A stretch of DNA of 38,759 nucleotides from Treponema sp. (GCA_024691105.1 JAILNY010000011.1:1-38759), one strand, 5' to 3'; numbered from the stretch's first letter, positions 24,369 to 33,652 are shown. Notes: generated from the letters alone by a model not told the origin. Numbers and translations are program-made.

Positions 24369-25595
24369 ATGGCAGGAAATACATTTGGAACAAATTTTAA
24401 AGTTACAACCTTTGGCGAAAGTCACGGAGCAGCACTTGGTGTTGTTATTGACGGAGTTCCTGCCGGAATTAAAATTGATGAAAAAGCAATTCAGAAAGCA
24501 TTGGACAGAAGAAAGCCTGGAGCCAGCGCTGAAGGAAAGCTCAATGCAGCCGTTACAGCACGCAAAGAAAGCGACAAATGCGAAATTTTATCCGGCATTT
24601 TTAACGGATTTTCAACAGGCACACCGATTTCTATCGTAATACGCAACGAAAACCAGCATTCCTCAGATTACACAGAGCTTGCAGCCAGGATGCGTCCGGC
24701 GCACGCCGATATAACCTATCTTAAAAAATACGGCTTTCGTGACTACAGAGGCGGCGGACGTTCATCAGGGCGTGAAACCTGCGCGCGCGTTGCCGCAGGC
24801 GATATTGCTCGTCAGGTACTCGAGTCGATTTTAAACGGCAATTGCGCGACTAAAACCTCTGCAACTACCCGCGCGACAAGAGACGTTTCTGAAAGCGCAC
24901 AATCTGCTGACGCGCGCGCTCTCTCATCAGACAACAACGCAGCATTCCGTGTTACTGCCTACACCCTGCGCGCCGCCGGGATTCAGTGCAATACAATCGA
25001 CCTTTCTCAAATAGAAAAAAACTTAATGCGTGCGCCGGACGAAAAGGCTGCAATGCTCATGACTCAAAAGATTGAAGAGCTCCGTTCCAAAGGAGACAGC
25101 GCCGGCGGAATCATCGAGTGTAGAATTACGGGCATTCCATGCGGGCTTGGAGAACCAGTGTTTGACAAGCTTGATGCCATGCTTGCTCACGCAATGCTTT
25201 CGATTGGAGCTGTAAAAGGTATTGAGTTTGGAAAAGGGTTTGACGTGTGTGATTCAACAGGAAGTCAAAACAATGATACAATGATTGTTAAAGACGGAAA
25301 GGTTGTATTCAACACAAATAATGCCGGAGGAATTTTAGGTGGAATCTCAAATGGGGATACAATAATCTTCAGGCTCGCAATTAAACCTGTTCCGAGTATC
25401 TTTACAGAACAGAAGACTGTTAAAGCCTGCATTAATCCAGATGAAGCGCAGAATAAAAATTCAATTCAATTTGAAGACACTTCTTTAAAAATAAAAGGCC
25501 GGCACGATGTATGTCTTTGTCCAAGAATCGTACCGGTTGTAGAAGCAATGAGTTACATTACTCTCTGCGACATGCTTTTAACTTCTTTTGCTTAA
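24369..25595 (+). CDS. aroC: Chorismate synthase with internal insertion
   Basis: 408 residues against a usual ~360. It removes phosphate from 5-enolpyruvylshikimate 3-phosphate using reduced FMN to give chorismate for aromatic amino acids and folate. Family signatures are TFGESHGAALG at the N-terminus, the FMN loop YRGGGRSSGRETCARVAAG, GDSAGGIIECR and GRHDVCLCPRIVPVVEA near the end (commonly GRHDPC). The extra length is mainly one block at ~157-193 (codons near 24837-24947), rich in Ala/Ser/Thr/Arg/Asp and in CGCG-type codons unlike the rest of the gene. It falls where the family has only a short surface turn. Its stop overlaps the end of the convergent deacetylase gene by four bases. Confidence 0.96.
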   Translation: MAGNTFGTNFKVTTFGESHGAALGVVIDGVPAGIKIDEKAIQKALDRRKPGASAEGKLNAAVTARKESDKCEILSGIFNGFSTGTPISIVIRNENQHSSDYTELAARMRPAHADITYLKKYGFRDYRGGGRSSGRETCARVAAGDIARQVLESILNGNCATKTSATTRATRDVSESAQSADARALSSDNNAAFRVTAYTLRAAGIQCNTIDLSQIEKNLMRAPDEKAAMLMTQKIEELRSKGDSAGGIIECRITGIPCGLGEPVFDKLDAMLAHAMLSIGAVKGIEFGKGFDVCDSTGSQNNDTMIVKDGKVVFNTNNAGGILGGISNGDTIIFRLAIKPVPSIFTEQKTVKACINPDEAQNKNSIQFEDTSLKIKGRHDVCLCPRIVPVVEAMSYITLCDMLLTSFA

Positions 25596-27766
25596 AGCGC
25601 ACTTACCGGAACAATTTCGTAACCAGCATCAAGCAGCGTGTTAATTAAAAGTTCAAGCTTGTCATAAAATTTTGTTCGTCCGCCTTCTGCATTTGTATTT
25701 ACAGAAATTGGAATAATCTGACTTTCTAAAGTCTTTCCTGCCTTAGAGTCCATTTTTTCAAGCTCGGTTGGAAAGTCAATGTAATTATAACCTGCGCTGC
25801 GTCCGGCATCACGAATTGCCTTTGTACTTTTGTAAAAAGGTGCATGCCACATAAGCGCAAGTTCTTTATTAGTGCACTTAAAATATTCATCTTCATTACG
25901 GGCAAGACCGCGCGTAATAAAATCATCTGTAACGTCAAAATCTTTTCCGGTTAAATCCATGTAAGTATGGAACATCGAACCGACTTCTGCACCGCTTTGC
26001 GCAATGCGGATAGTTTCGGCAGGATAGCGTCTTATAAACTCACCGTTAATAAAAAATGTCGTCGTTAAATTATAGTGTTCACAAAGTGCTAAAATTTCAT
26101 TAACACCTTCAGCACTGTCTGCAAGATCAAAGACAATTGAAATTCTTTTTTTAGCATTTGCCTTTTGTAAAACATCTTTATACAAAGCAAAGGTATTTGT
26201 TTTTGAAGAAAGAGTCCTTACATAAATTCCATTTTCAAAATTTTCATTTTTTGCCTTTGCAGTATACACTCGATAATTTTTACTCTGAACAGTCACAGGA
26301 AGTGCCGTAACATTTTGAGCTTTTGACCAGGTATTTGTTTTTTCATCATACAAAAAGTATTCAGAATAACCATCAACACGTGCAATAACTTTTCCTGTAG
26401 ACTCATCCCAGGTTACCTTATTACATTCTGACAAAAATAAAACTGAATCAACTCCAGTAACAAGATCAAAAAGTTTAACAGTTTTTTCTCCACCAACACA
26501 AAGTTTGTCAGAACTTTTCCAGCAGAGAGAATGAACTTTTTCACCTTTTACTTCGCCTACTCTTTTCCATGGATTTACAGAATAAACGTAAGCCACATCT
26601 CCAGAAGAAAACGCAATGTATTTTCCATCGGTAGAAACTGCAGCATTTGAACTTGAATTTTCTATCGTAAGAATTTTTACCATGTCATTCTTTTCTGTAA
26701 AAATATAAACTTCGCTGGAACGCTTTCCGGAATCAGAAATCAAATCAGTCCAGATTACAGGTTTTGAATTTTTGGGCCACAAAATATCAAACTTAAAAGA
26801 ACTGTCAAAAATGTCTGCATAAGATTTATAATTTAAAAGCTTTACATAACTTTGTGGCTTTGAATTATCAAATTTAAAATACGAAATAAAATTGTTGTCC
26901 TTAATTAAAATCATTTCCTGCGCATAAAAGTCAGCAGTAAATTCCATTGTTTCAGGAACAAATTTTTCCGGAAGTCGCCCGATAATTTTTCCAAGCGTAT
27001 AAACGTTTGCGTACATTCCGAGTGAATTAAGTTCTCGCGAGTCAATCAGATAGACAATATCAGAATCAATAAATACAAGCTTATTTCCATCGCACCATTG
27101 AACAGCGCCGATTTTGCCTTTACCAACACGTCTGTATTTTTCTTCTATCTGCAAGCCTTTAAACATGTTTTCAGGATTACAAAAATAAATAGAACCGTTT
27201 TTTTCATAAACACAATTTTTACTGTCAAACGACCATTTTACAGGAACTGTTGAACAACTGTAAAAAGCCTCTTTGTCGATAATTACATATTTTTTTGTTT
27301 CAACATTCTGAATGATAAGCTCGCCTGTAGAAGCGCTGACTTTGCGCATAAAGACACACCACTTACCGTCAGGACTTGTCATTATGGGACTAAGAGAAAA
27401 TGATTTTTCAGGAATGATCGCAGAACGCGCAACCCACGTAAGAGTGTTCTGTTCAAAATCGTAAAGCGCTGTTCCAAAGCGGTTACGAACCTGCAAAGTA
27501 TTTCCGTTATTGAATGAACTTAAGTTTTCCGGAAAGCATGTAAGAATGTCAGGAAGATTTGCTCCGTTGATGCTCTGTTCCCCAGATAATCTATAAGAAA
27601 AAAGAGTTGCGTATGGCTTTGCCCCGGACACATTGCACGTTACCGTATAAAGAATAGTGTCACTGGAATTAATTGTAAGATTATCAAAACGTATTCCTGC
27701 AAAACTCATGCCGGGCAAAATCAAAGAAATTATAAACAGGAATATTGCAGTACGTATTTTTTTCAT
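25592..27766 (-). CDS. Exported protein with propeller-like domain and NodB-type polysaccharide deacetylase domain
   Basis: 724 residues. Signal peptide ~1-23 (ILPGMSFA-GI). Residues ~25-520 are repeated WD/TolB-like strands (TSPDGKWCVFMRK, STDGKYIAFSSGDVAYVYS, SSDKLCVGGEKTVKLFD) consistent with one or two beta-propellers. The C-terminal ~200 residues are a NodB homology domain (ISIVFDLADS, TTTFFINGEFIRRYP, EVGSMFHTYMD, MWHAPFYK). The canonical metal/base motif TFDDG reads VFDLA and the second His of HxxxH is Asp, so activity is uncertain. If active it would deacetylate a cell-wall or surface polysaccharide in the periplasm. Its start overlaps the stop of the small zinc-ribbon gene by ATGA, implying coupled translation. 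Confidence 0.82.
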   Translation of the reverse strand: MKKIRTAIFLFIISLILPGMSFAGIRFDNLTINSSDTILYTVTCNVSGAKPYATLFSYRLSGEQSINGANLPDILTCFPENLSSFNNGNTLQVRNRFGTALYDFEQNTLTWVARSAIIPEKSFSLSPIMTSPDGKWCVFMRKVSASTGELIIQNVETKKYVIIDKEAFYSCSTVPVKWSFDSKNCVYEKNGSIYFCNPENMFKGLQIEEKYRRVGKGKIGAVQWCDGNKLVFIDSDIVYLIDSRELNSLGMYANVYTLGKIIGRLPEKFVPETMEFTADFYAQEMILIKDNNFISYFKFDNSKPQSYVKLLNYKSYADIFDSSFKFDILWPKNSKPVIWTDLISDSGKRSSEVYIFTEKNDMVKILTIENSSSNAAVSTDGKYIAFSSGDVAYVYSVNPWKRVGEVKGEKVHSLCWKSSDKLCVGGEKTVKLFDLVTGVDSVLFLSECNKVTWDESTGKVIARVDGYSEYFLYDEKTNTWSKAQNVTALPVTVQSKNYRVYTAKAKNENFENGIYVRTLSSKTNTFALYKDVLQKANAKKRISIVFDLADSAEGVNEILALCEHYNLTTTFFINGEFIRRYPAETIRIAQSGAEVGSMFHTYMDLTGKDFDVTDDFITRGLARNEDEYFKCTNKELALMWHAPFYKSTKAIRDAGRSAGYNYIDFPTELEKMDSKAGKTLESQIIPISVNTNAEGGRTKFYDKLELLINTLLDAGYEIVPVSAL

Positions 27767-28011
27767 TTATGCATCTCCGCACACAACACAAGCGCATCAA
27801 GTTCTTTTTCCAAAGCATCCAGACGGTTTCCGATTTTTTCAATTCGTTCCGTTCTGTCATTGTATTGCATTTCTTCTAAGCGAGAAAAAATCTCATCCAT
27901 CTTGTCAGACTCTGACATTGTCGAAAGCTTTGACTGCCCGCACCATGGACAGTATACAAATTCTTTTTCGATAGTACGGCCACATCCGCCGCAAATGCAA
28001 ACTGGAATCAT
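27763..28011 (-). CDS. Zinc-ribbon protein with C-terminal coiled coil
   Basis: 82 residues from ATG 28011, which is nine bases after GAGG; an ATG six bases earlier is only three bases from it. The N-terminus carries a double CxxC zinc ribbon (CGGCG, then CPWCG), and residues ~30-80 are an acidic/basic heptad helix (EIFSRLEEMQ, NRLDALEKELDAL), probably a dimerising coiled coil. It is cytoplasmic and lies between the M23 peptidase gene and the deacetylase gene, overlapping the latter by four bases. Function unknown. It is a different family from the 51-residue zinc ribbon at 12392 but of similar design at the N-terminus. Confidence 0.85.
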   Translation of the reverse strand: MIPVCICGGCGRTIEKEFVYCPWCGQSKLSTMSESDKMDEIFSRLEEMQYNDRTERIEKIGNRLDALEKELDALVLCAEMHK

Positions 28012-28037
28012 ATTCATTTACCTCAATAAGATATCTG

Positions 28038-29267
28038 TTACTTTATCAAAGTCAACGGATCAACAACCTTTCCATTTTTGTAAACAGTAAAGTGCAGGTG
28101 CGCTCCCGTTGAATATCCAGTAGAACCTACAAGACCAATCTTTGTGGATGTAGATACTTCCTGATTAAGAGTACACAATTTTTTGTACATGTGTCCATAC
28201 AAACTCTGGTACCCGTTACCATGATCTATTATAACATAGTTTCCGTAAATATTGGACCATCCGCAGGCAACAACTTTTCCGTTAAGAGCCGCATAGATTG
28301 GAGTACCCTGGCTGATTGCCATGTCAATTCCAGGATGATACTGTTTAACGCCTGTAAATGGATTTGCCCTCCAGCCGCAGCGGGAAGTAAGACGCCATTT
28401 TACATTACGCAATGGATTTGTAAAAGTATCTCCAAGCGCGCGGTGTAATGTCGTCTTATCAAGCTTTGCGCCAGGAATAAACAAATTATTTCCAGCAACA
28501 AGCAATTCCGAATCAAGATCATTTACATCAAGCAAATCTTCTACAGTAACATCATATTTTTTAGCAATTGACTGAACCGAGTCTCCACCTTTTACCTTGT
28601 AAAAAAGACCGTCGACAGAAGGAATTGTCAATTTTTTTCCGGCATTAAGCGAGCGGACATTTTCGATATTATTTACAGCGATGATTGTCGAAATATTTTT
28701 AAGCCCGAATCTTTTTGAAATTCCGCTTATAGTATCCCCGCTTTTTACTGTGTAAGTCGTATAAGAGACAGGCTGCTTGAATGTATACGAAGCAACAGAG
28801 CCTTCGATAGAGCCATCTTCAGAAATATCTGACATAGACTGCAAGGCAAAGCGCGTAATTTCGCTGTTCAAAAAGTCATATTCATTATCTACGGCTTCCT
28901 TTAACACAAGAGGACTTGTCGTGTTTTCAAGGCTGTTCATTGTATAAATAACTGCCGGTGGAATTACGGCTACAACAAGAGCAAACGGCAAAATCCACCA
29001 GAAGCGTCCAACCTGACGCAAGAGCTTTTTTGGATAAATATTAATTTTTGGAAGAGCAAAACTAAAGTTTACCGGCTTTTTTAGAGCGCGAGACTTTGAT
29101 ACGCTCTGACTAAAGCCTGCAGAAAAGCCTGTGCTGTTATAGCTGTTATAATTGAATTGAACAGGCTGTCTTTTTTTTGTTCCCTTTGAAAAAGGCAGAA
29201 ATTTAATAAAATTAGTTATTCCCAGCCGATTATCAGGACGGCCACCCACGTAACTGATTATTTCCAT
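28038..29267 (-). CDS. LysM and M23 peptidoglycan endopeptidase
   Basis: 409 residues. A basic cytoplasmic N-terminus, one TM segment (~92-112, WWILPFALVVAVIPPAVIY), two LysM domains (TYTVKSGDTISGISKRFG and YKVKGGDSVQSIAKKYD, ~170-265) that bind peptidoglycan glycan, and an M23 metallopeptidase domain (~285-409). The zinc ligands are present: HPGID and HLHF, plus H in YGHMY. It should cut cross-links in the periplasmic wall, or act as an amidase activator if the active site is partly degenerate, though all motifs look intact. It is divergent from lepB. No Shine-Dalgarno is seen before the ATG; a weak TATTAT at 29288-29283 may serve as its -10 box. Confidence 0.93.
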   Translation of the reverse strand: MEIISYVGGRPDNRLGITNFIKFLPFSKGTKKRQPVQFNYNSYNSTGFSAGFSQSVSKSRALKKPVNFSFALPKINIYPKKLLRQVGRFWWILPFALVVAVIPPAVIYTMNSLENTTSPLVLKEAVDNEYDFLNSEITRFALQSMSDISEDGSIEGSVASYTFKQPVSYTTYTVKSGDTISGISKRFGLKNISTIIAVNNIENVRSLNAGKKLTIPSVDGLFYKVKGGDSVQSIAKKYDVTVEDLLDVNDLDSELLVAGNNLFIPGAKLDKTTLHRALGDTFTNPLRNVKWRLTSRCGWRANPFTGVKQYHPGIDMAISQGTPIYAALNGKVVACGWSNIYGNYVIIDHGNGYQSLYGHMYKKLCTLNQEVSTSTKIGLVGSTGYSTGAHLHFTVYKNGKVVDPLTLIK

Positions 29268-29277
29268 ATATTGACTA

Positions 29278-29306
29278 TCGACATAATATCTTTGACATAT
29301 TAGAAT
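29278..29306 (+). promoter_or_regulatory. Sigma70-type promoter of lepB (leaderless)
   Basis: TCGACA (29278-29283), a 17-base spacer and TAGAAT (29301-29306). The predicted start seven bases later is 29313, the A of the lepB ATG. No ribosome binding site is visible. Confidence 0.55.
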
Positions 29307-29312
29307 AAAAAT

Positions 29313-29822
29313 ATGAAGAAAATTAAGTCGTTTCCCATTCTGCTTTGCATCTTTGCAGGCTTATTTATCGCCGCCGGCATAAAGCTTTTTGTCTTTGAAA
29401 GCCTTACTGTCCAGGGAACCAGCATGGCCCCTTTTCTTTCTGATAAACAGACAATCTTTGTAAATAAGCTTGCCTACGGAATTCCAAACCCGTTCGGTTC
29501 AAACCTTATTATTCAATGGGCAAAACCTAAAGAAGATGACGTTGTAATATATCTTTATAACAATAACCTTGTGGTAAAACGCTGCGTCGCAACAGAAGGC
29601 GCAACACTAGATTATTTGACAAATTCAGAGTATATTTTATTAGTGAATCTTACAAAACAGATTTTACTTTCTGAAGAACAATATACAAATTTACAGTACT
29701 GTTCTGTTGTACCTGAAGGCTACATTCTTGCAGTCGGGGATAACTATAAAGAAAGTTTTGATTCACGCAATTATGGATTTATTCCTGTTTCTAACGTTTT
29801 GGGGAAAGTTATATGCAGGTAA
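29313..29822 (+). CDS. lepB: Signal peptidase I
   Basis: 169 residues, compact for the family. It cleaves signal peptides of secreted proteins at the inner membrane. One N-terminal TM segment (~8-27) is followed by the serine motif GTSMAP with nucleophile S37 and the general-base lysine K89 in VVKRCVA. The C-terminal box GDNYKESFDSRNYG is the standard SPase I signature. It overlaps the penicillin-binding protein gene by 10 bases, so the two are co-translated, with the DUF115 gene following. The predicted transcription start coincides with the start codon. Confidence 0.95.
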   Translation: MKKIKSFPILLCIFAGLFIAAGIKLFVFESLTVQGTSMAPFLSDKQTIFVNKLAYGIPNPFGSNLIIQWAKPKEDDVVIYLYNNNLVVKRCVATEGATLDYLTNSEYILLVNLTKQILLSEEQYTNLQYCSVVPEGYILAVGDNYKESFDSRNYGFIPVSNVLGKVICR

Positions 29823-31702
29823 ACGGCTTTTTTTCTAAATACAGACTCATAGTTCTTGGTTCGTTTTCAGCTATTGCGACAGGAATTATTCTGTTCTCTT
29901 TTGGAAAACTCGCTTTTTCTCCCAAGCAGCCTCCAAAGCCGCAGACTCCGCAAATTGAACGCGGTACTATAAAAGACCGCAACGGTAAACCGCTTGCCGT
30001 TCAGACAAACTTTTACCACTTTGTTGTAACTCCAAAAAATATAGACGATGTTTCTGCCTTTGCAAAAGATGTAGCGCCGGCTCTTCTGGCAGATCCAAAG
30101 GAAATCGAAACCTTAATAAACAACGCAAAGGCCAATCCAAAAACTTCAAGCTTTATTTATATCCGTAAAAAACTTGATCAGGTAACTTACGAAGAACTGC
30201 GCCAGATTATAAAAGAAAAAAAATACACTTTTGCAAAGTTTGATAAAATTCCAGGCCGCGTATATCCTGAAAACGAGCTTGCGTCCCAGCTTATCGGTTA
30301 CATGGGCGATGACGGGACAGGTCTTGCGGGAATTGAATATTCGATGCAGCGTTATCTCTCGCCTTCTCCAAAGCCAAATGAGCAAAAGCCGGAACAGGGC
30401 AAGGACGTTTATCTTACAATCGATGCCAATTTACAGTACAAGCTTGAAAAAATTGCCCGCCAGGCTCTGAAAGACACACAGGCTGCAAACATCATGGTTC
30501 TGGCAGCCTCGGCTAAAACCGGTGAGATTCTTTCCTACATAAGCTACCCTTCGATTGACCTTAACGAATATCCGTCAGGAACTAAAGAACAGACTGTAGA
30601 CCGTCCTGCGATGACCCAGTTTGAACCGGGATCGGTATTTAAAGTATTCAGCATTGCAACCGCCTACGACCAGAATGCATTCCGTCAGGATGAACTTTTC
30701 TTATGCGACAGACTTTTTGAAAAAATTCTTCCAAACGGAGAAAAAGTAAAAATCACCTGTCTTTCTAATCACGGCTATCTTACAGCACGCGGTGCGCTTG
30801 AAGTTTCGTGCAACGATGTTACAGCCCAGATTACAGACCGTGTAGATACAGAAAGCTTTCTTGCGAAACTCAGAGGCTTTGGCTTTGGTCAGAGAACAGG
30901 ACTTGAACTTCCGGGAGAGACAACGGGTTCTCTAAAAGGGACAAACGACAAATACTGGTCAGCACGTTCTAAAATGACAATCTCAATCGGCCAGGAAGTC
31001 GGTGTTTCTGCCATTCAAATGTTGCAGGCTGCAACCTACATCGCAAACAAGGGACGCGGTGTTCAGCTTACGGTTTTGCATAAGATAAAGGACAAAGAAG
31101 GCAATGTTGAATATATGCACGAGCCGGTTTACCGCCAGCAGGTAATTAAACCTGCGACAGCTCAGTATATTTTAAGCTGCATGCAGACCGGTGCCGAAAA
31201 AGGTATCGGCTGGCGTGCAAACCTTGGTGACATTACAATCGGTGTAAAAACCGGAACCGCTCAGATGGCTGACACAGTTCATGGCGGATACAGCGACACA
31301 GACTTTTTGTCAGACTGTTTAGCCTTTGTTCCTGCAGAAGATCCTGAAATTATTCTTTACATTGTAATTCAAAAGGCGCAGGGAATTCAGTATGCAAGCC
31401 GCATTGTAGCTCCGGTAATTAAAGAATCTGCGGACGTAATAATTGACTATCTTGGAATGAATCGTGGAGGAGCAGCAAGTCTTGCGCACTCAGGAAAAAT
31501 TTCTATTCAGGCAACCTCAAAGGTAAAACTTGGAGAAAGCCTTCCTGATTTTACAGGAAAGTCAAAACGCGAACTTTTGAATCTTCTTGAACGAAAGGAC
31601 ATTCATGTAAACATAAACGGCAACGGATGGGTTGTAAGACAAGAACCGCCTGCCGGTACAAAGATTACGGAGAATATGAACATTGAGTTGTATCTGGAGT
31701 AG
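29813..31702 (+). CDS. Class B penicillin-binding protein (FtsI/SpoVD-like) with PASTA domain
   Basis: 629 residues; a peptidoglycan DD-transpeptidase anchored by one N-terminal TM (~10-30). The pedestal begins IERGTIKDRNGKPLA. The transpeptidase motifs are S274-x-x-K277 (EPGSVFK), S332-C-N334 (VSCNDV) and K479-T-G (GVKTGTAQ). A single PASTA domain closes the protein (~565-629: KLGESLPDFTGKSKREL, then VVRQEPPAGTKI). That makes it a division- or elongation-type class B enzyme; which of the two cannot be told. GGGGAAAG precedes the ATG, which lies inside the end of lepB. The downstream DUF115 gene starts inside its 3' end. Confidence 0.94.
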   Translation: MQVNGFFSKYRLIVLGSFSAIATGIILFSFGKLAFSPKQPPKPQTPQIERGTIKDRNGKPLAVQTNFYHFVVTPKNIDDVSAFAKDVAPALLADPKEIETLINNAKANPKTSSFIYIRKKLDQVTYEELRQIIKEKKYTFAKFDKIPGRVYPENELASQLIGYMGDDGTGLAGIEYSMQRYLSPSPKPNEQKPEQGKDVYLTIDANLQYKLEKIARQALKDTQAANIMVLAASAKTGEILSYISYPSIDLNEYPSGTKEQTVDRPAMTQFEPGSVFKVFSIATAYDQNAFRQDELFLCDRLFEKILPNGEKVKITCLSNHGYLTARGALEVSCNDVTAQITDRVDTESFLAKLRGFGFGQRTGLELPGETTGSLKGTNDKYWSARSKMTISIGQEVGVSAIQMLQAATYIANKGRGVQLTVLHKIKDKEGNVEYMHEPVYRQQVIKPATAQYILSCMQTGAEKGIGWRANLGDITIGVKTGTAQMADTVHGGYSDTDFLSDCLAFVPAEDPEIILYIVIQKAQGIQYASRIVAPVIKESADVIIDYLGMNRGGAASLAHSGKISIQATSKVKLGESLPDFTGKSKRELLNLLERKDIHVNINGNGWVVRQEPPAGTKITENMNIELYLE

Positions 31703-33557
31703 TAATCTTTGTAAAAACGAGAATTTGTTTAAACAAAGGTTCCCTGAACTTTATCCCATAATTGAACAGAAGTTTTGCAATGTAAAAGCAGAGCTTGAAA
31801 AACTTTCATCAGATGAATTAAGCGGTTTAAATAAAATTTTTCCATTCTGGGAATTTTCTACTGCCAGAAGCGGCGATGTAACCGCAAAAGAAAATGGTGT
31901 TTTTTTACATTCATCCTATAATCCAAAACGAGAAGTCTGCAAAATTGAAGACGCTGAAAATTATATTTTTGCAGGCTTTGGACTTGGCTATGCGCCGCTT
32001 TTTTGCGCTGAACAATATCCTCAGAGCCTTATTGTAATAATTGAACCTGATCCGCTTTATTTAATTGCGGCAATGTCAGTCTCTGACTGGAACGATATTT
32101 TTAATCATAAAAAATGCATAATTATTACTGCAGCAAATGCAGAAAGCATCGTTCCTCTTTTAGAGCAGATTGCCTCATTGGACAAATATAAAATCATTAC
32201 ACAAAATTCACAGACATCACACGCTGAACAATGGTTCAAGACTTTTTTTGCACTTTTTGAACGCAACAAACAAAAGCAGAACATAAACACAAATACTCTC
32301 GAACGTTTTTCAAAACTGTGGCTTAAAAACAGTGCAAAAAACATCCGGCAATTTAAGAACTGTCACGGTATTTCAATTTACAAAAATATCCTCGACAAAA
32401 AAATTCCGGCGATTGTCATTGCCGCAGGTCCAACCTTACAGGACATCCTTCCATACCTTGCCGAGCTCAAGAAAAGAACCGTGCTCATCTGCGTTGACAC
32501 CGCATTAAAAGCGCTTTTACGAAACAATATCCAGCCGGACTTTGTTCTTTTAATAGATCCCCAGTACTACGCCGCCTGCCACATCGCAGGACTTTCGGCC
32601 CCAGAGTCAGTTCTTGTAACGGAGTCCGGCGCGTATCCGAGTGTCATGCGTTTTAACTGCCGTAAAAAAGTTTTTTGCGAAAGTCTGTTTCCCCTTGGCC
32701 GTTATTTTGAACTTAATCTCTTAAAAGAAAAATCATTTGGTAAGATTACGGCAGGCGGCTCGGTGTCAACGTCGTGCTGGGATTTTGCAAAATATATCGG
32801 TGCAAAAGAGATTTATATGGCCGGCCTTGATCTTGGCTATCCGGAAAAAAAGACACACATCCGTGGAAGCACCTTTGAAGAAAAAACTCATTCAACAGGA
32901 AACAAACTAAATCCTGCAGAAAATGCGCTTTGTAAAATTCTCTTTGATGCAAAAAATGAAAACGCCCTTGATTACGAAGCAAAGCCGATTATCACAGATT
33001 CTAAAATGAAGCTTTTTGCCTGGTGGTTTGAAAGCCAGATTGCAAAAGAAAGCGAACTTAAAACTTATTCCCTTTCTAAAAAAAGTCTTTTTATTCCTGG
33101 AATTACGCCATGCGACGTAAAAGAACTTTTAGAGCTTAAAGATGTATCTCAACTAAAAGCGGCGCTTATCGCAGATGCCGAAAGCTCGGGTAATAAAATT
33201 GATGCCGCGCAATTTGACTCTGTTTACAAAAATCTTCTTGAAATGTTCGATGAACTTTTATCCAAAGCAAAAAAAGGACTTTCGATATGTTCAAAAATCT
33301 TAAGCCAGGGCGACACAATTGCACAGCAGCTTGCACAAAAGAACTTTAATGAACTGACACAGATTGACAGCTTTATTCTTGGCTCAGAGGCAAAAAATGT
33401 TGCATCGCTTGTATTTCCGACAGAGCGTCAGCTTGAAGCAATTCTTAAAAATGAACGCAAATCAAGTTCACCGGTTATTTCAAACATAATTAAAAGCCGA
33501 GTAATTTACAGCGAGCTTATTTCGTCAATTAAGCAATATCAAAAATATCTTAAGTAA
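31683..33557 (+). CDS. DUF115 / motility-associated-factor-type protein
   Basis: 624 residues from TTG 31683, with GGAG 10 bases upstream; a second TTG at 31725 is possible. The core carries DUF115 (MptE-like) signatures: AIVIAAGPTLQDILPYL, VLICVDTALKALLRNNIQPDF, LLIDPQ, and GGSVSTSCWDFAKYIGAKEIYMAGLDLGYP. Related proteins (Maf) act in flagellin glycosylation with nonulosonic acids in Campylobacter and Aeromonas; others are annotated as 6-hydroxymethylpterin diphosphokinase-like. In a spirochaete, a role in decorating flagellar filament or another surface protein is a reasonable inference. It overlaps the PBP gene by 20 bases, so it is the third gene of the lepB operon. A hairpin follows its stop codon. 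Confidence 0.85.
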   Translation: MSCIWSSNLCKNENLFKQRFPELYPIIEQKFCNVKAELEKLSSDELSGLNKIFPFWEFSTARSGDVTAKENGVFLHSSYNPKREVCKIEDAENYIFAGFGLGYAPLFCAEQYPQSLIVIIEPDPLYLIAAMSVSDWNDIFNHKKCIIITAANAESIVPLLEQIASLDKYKIITQNSQTSHAEQWFKTFFALFERNKQKQNINTNTLERFSKLWLKNSAKNIRQFKNCHGISIYKNILDKKIPAIVIAAGPTLQDILPYLAELKKRTVLICVDTALKALLRNNIQPDFVLLIDPQYYAACHIAGLSAPESVLVTESGAYPSVMRFNCRKKVFCESLFPLGRYFELNLLKEKSFGKITAGGSVSTSCWDFAKYIGAKEIYMAGLDLGYPEKKTHIRGSTFEEKTHSTGNKLNPAENALCKILFDAKNENALDYEAKPIITDSKMKLFAWWFESQIAKESELKTYSLSKKSLFIPGITPCDVKELLELKDVSQLKAALIADAESSGNKIDAAQFDSVYKNLLEMFDELLSKAKKGLSICSKILSQGDTIAQQLAQKNFNELTQIDSFILGSEAKNVASLVFPTERQLEAILKNERKSSSPVISNIIKSRVIYSELISSIKQYQKYLK

Positions 33558-33564
33558 AAAAAGG

Positions 33565-33605
33565 GCAAAAAAAAAGTTGAAAAACCTCACACAGTTTTTC
33601 AACTT
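33565..33605. terminator. Terminator-like hairpin after the DUF115 gene
   Basis: AAGTTGAAAAA (33574-33584) pairs perfectly with TTTTTCAACTT (33595-33605). The A-tract lies on the left; on the plus strand only TTAATTT follows, so termination of the operon is plausible but not textbook. Confidence 0.6.
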
Positions 33606-33624
33606 AATTTCTAAAACGGTTAAC

Positions 33625-33652
33625 GCGGGCATCTGGATGTCTATATGTCCGC
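33625..33652. other. Isolated hairpin in the leader region of the HD-GYP gene
   Basis: GCGGGCAT (33625-33632) pairs with ATGTCCGC (33645-33652) with one G-T wobble and a 12-base loop. It lies in the 250-base gap between the DUF115 and HD-GYP genes; the rest of that gap is AT-rich with long T-runs and no frame. The hairpin precedes the mapped -10 box, so it is not part of the HD-GYP mRNA leader unless a second promoter exists. Confidence 0.4.
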
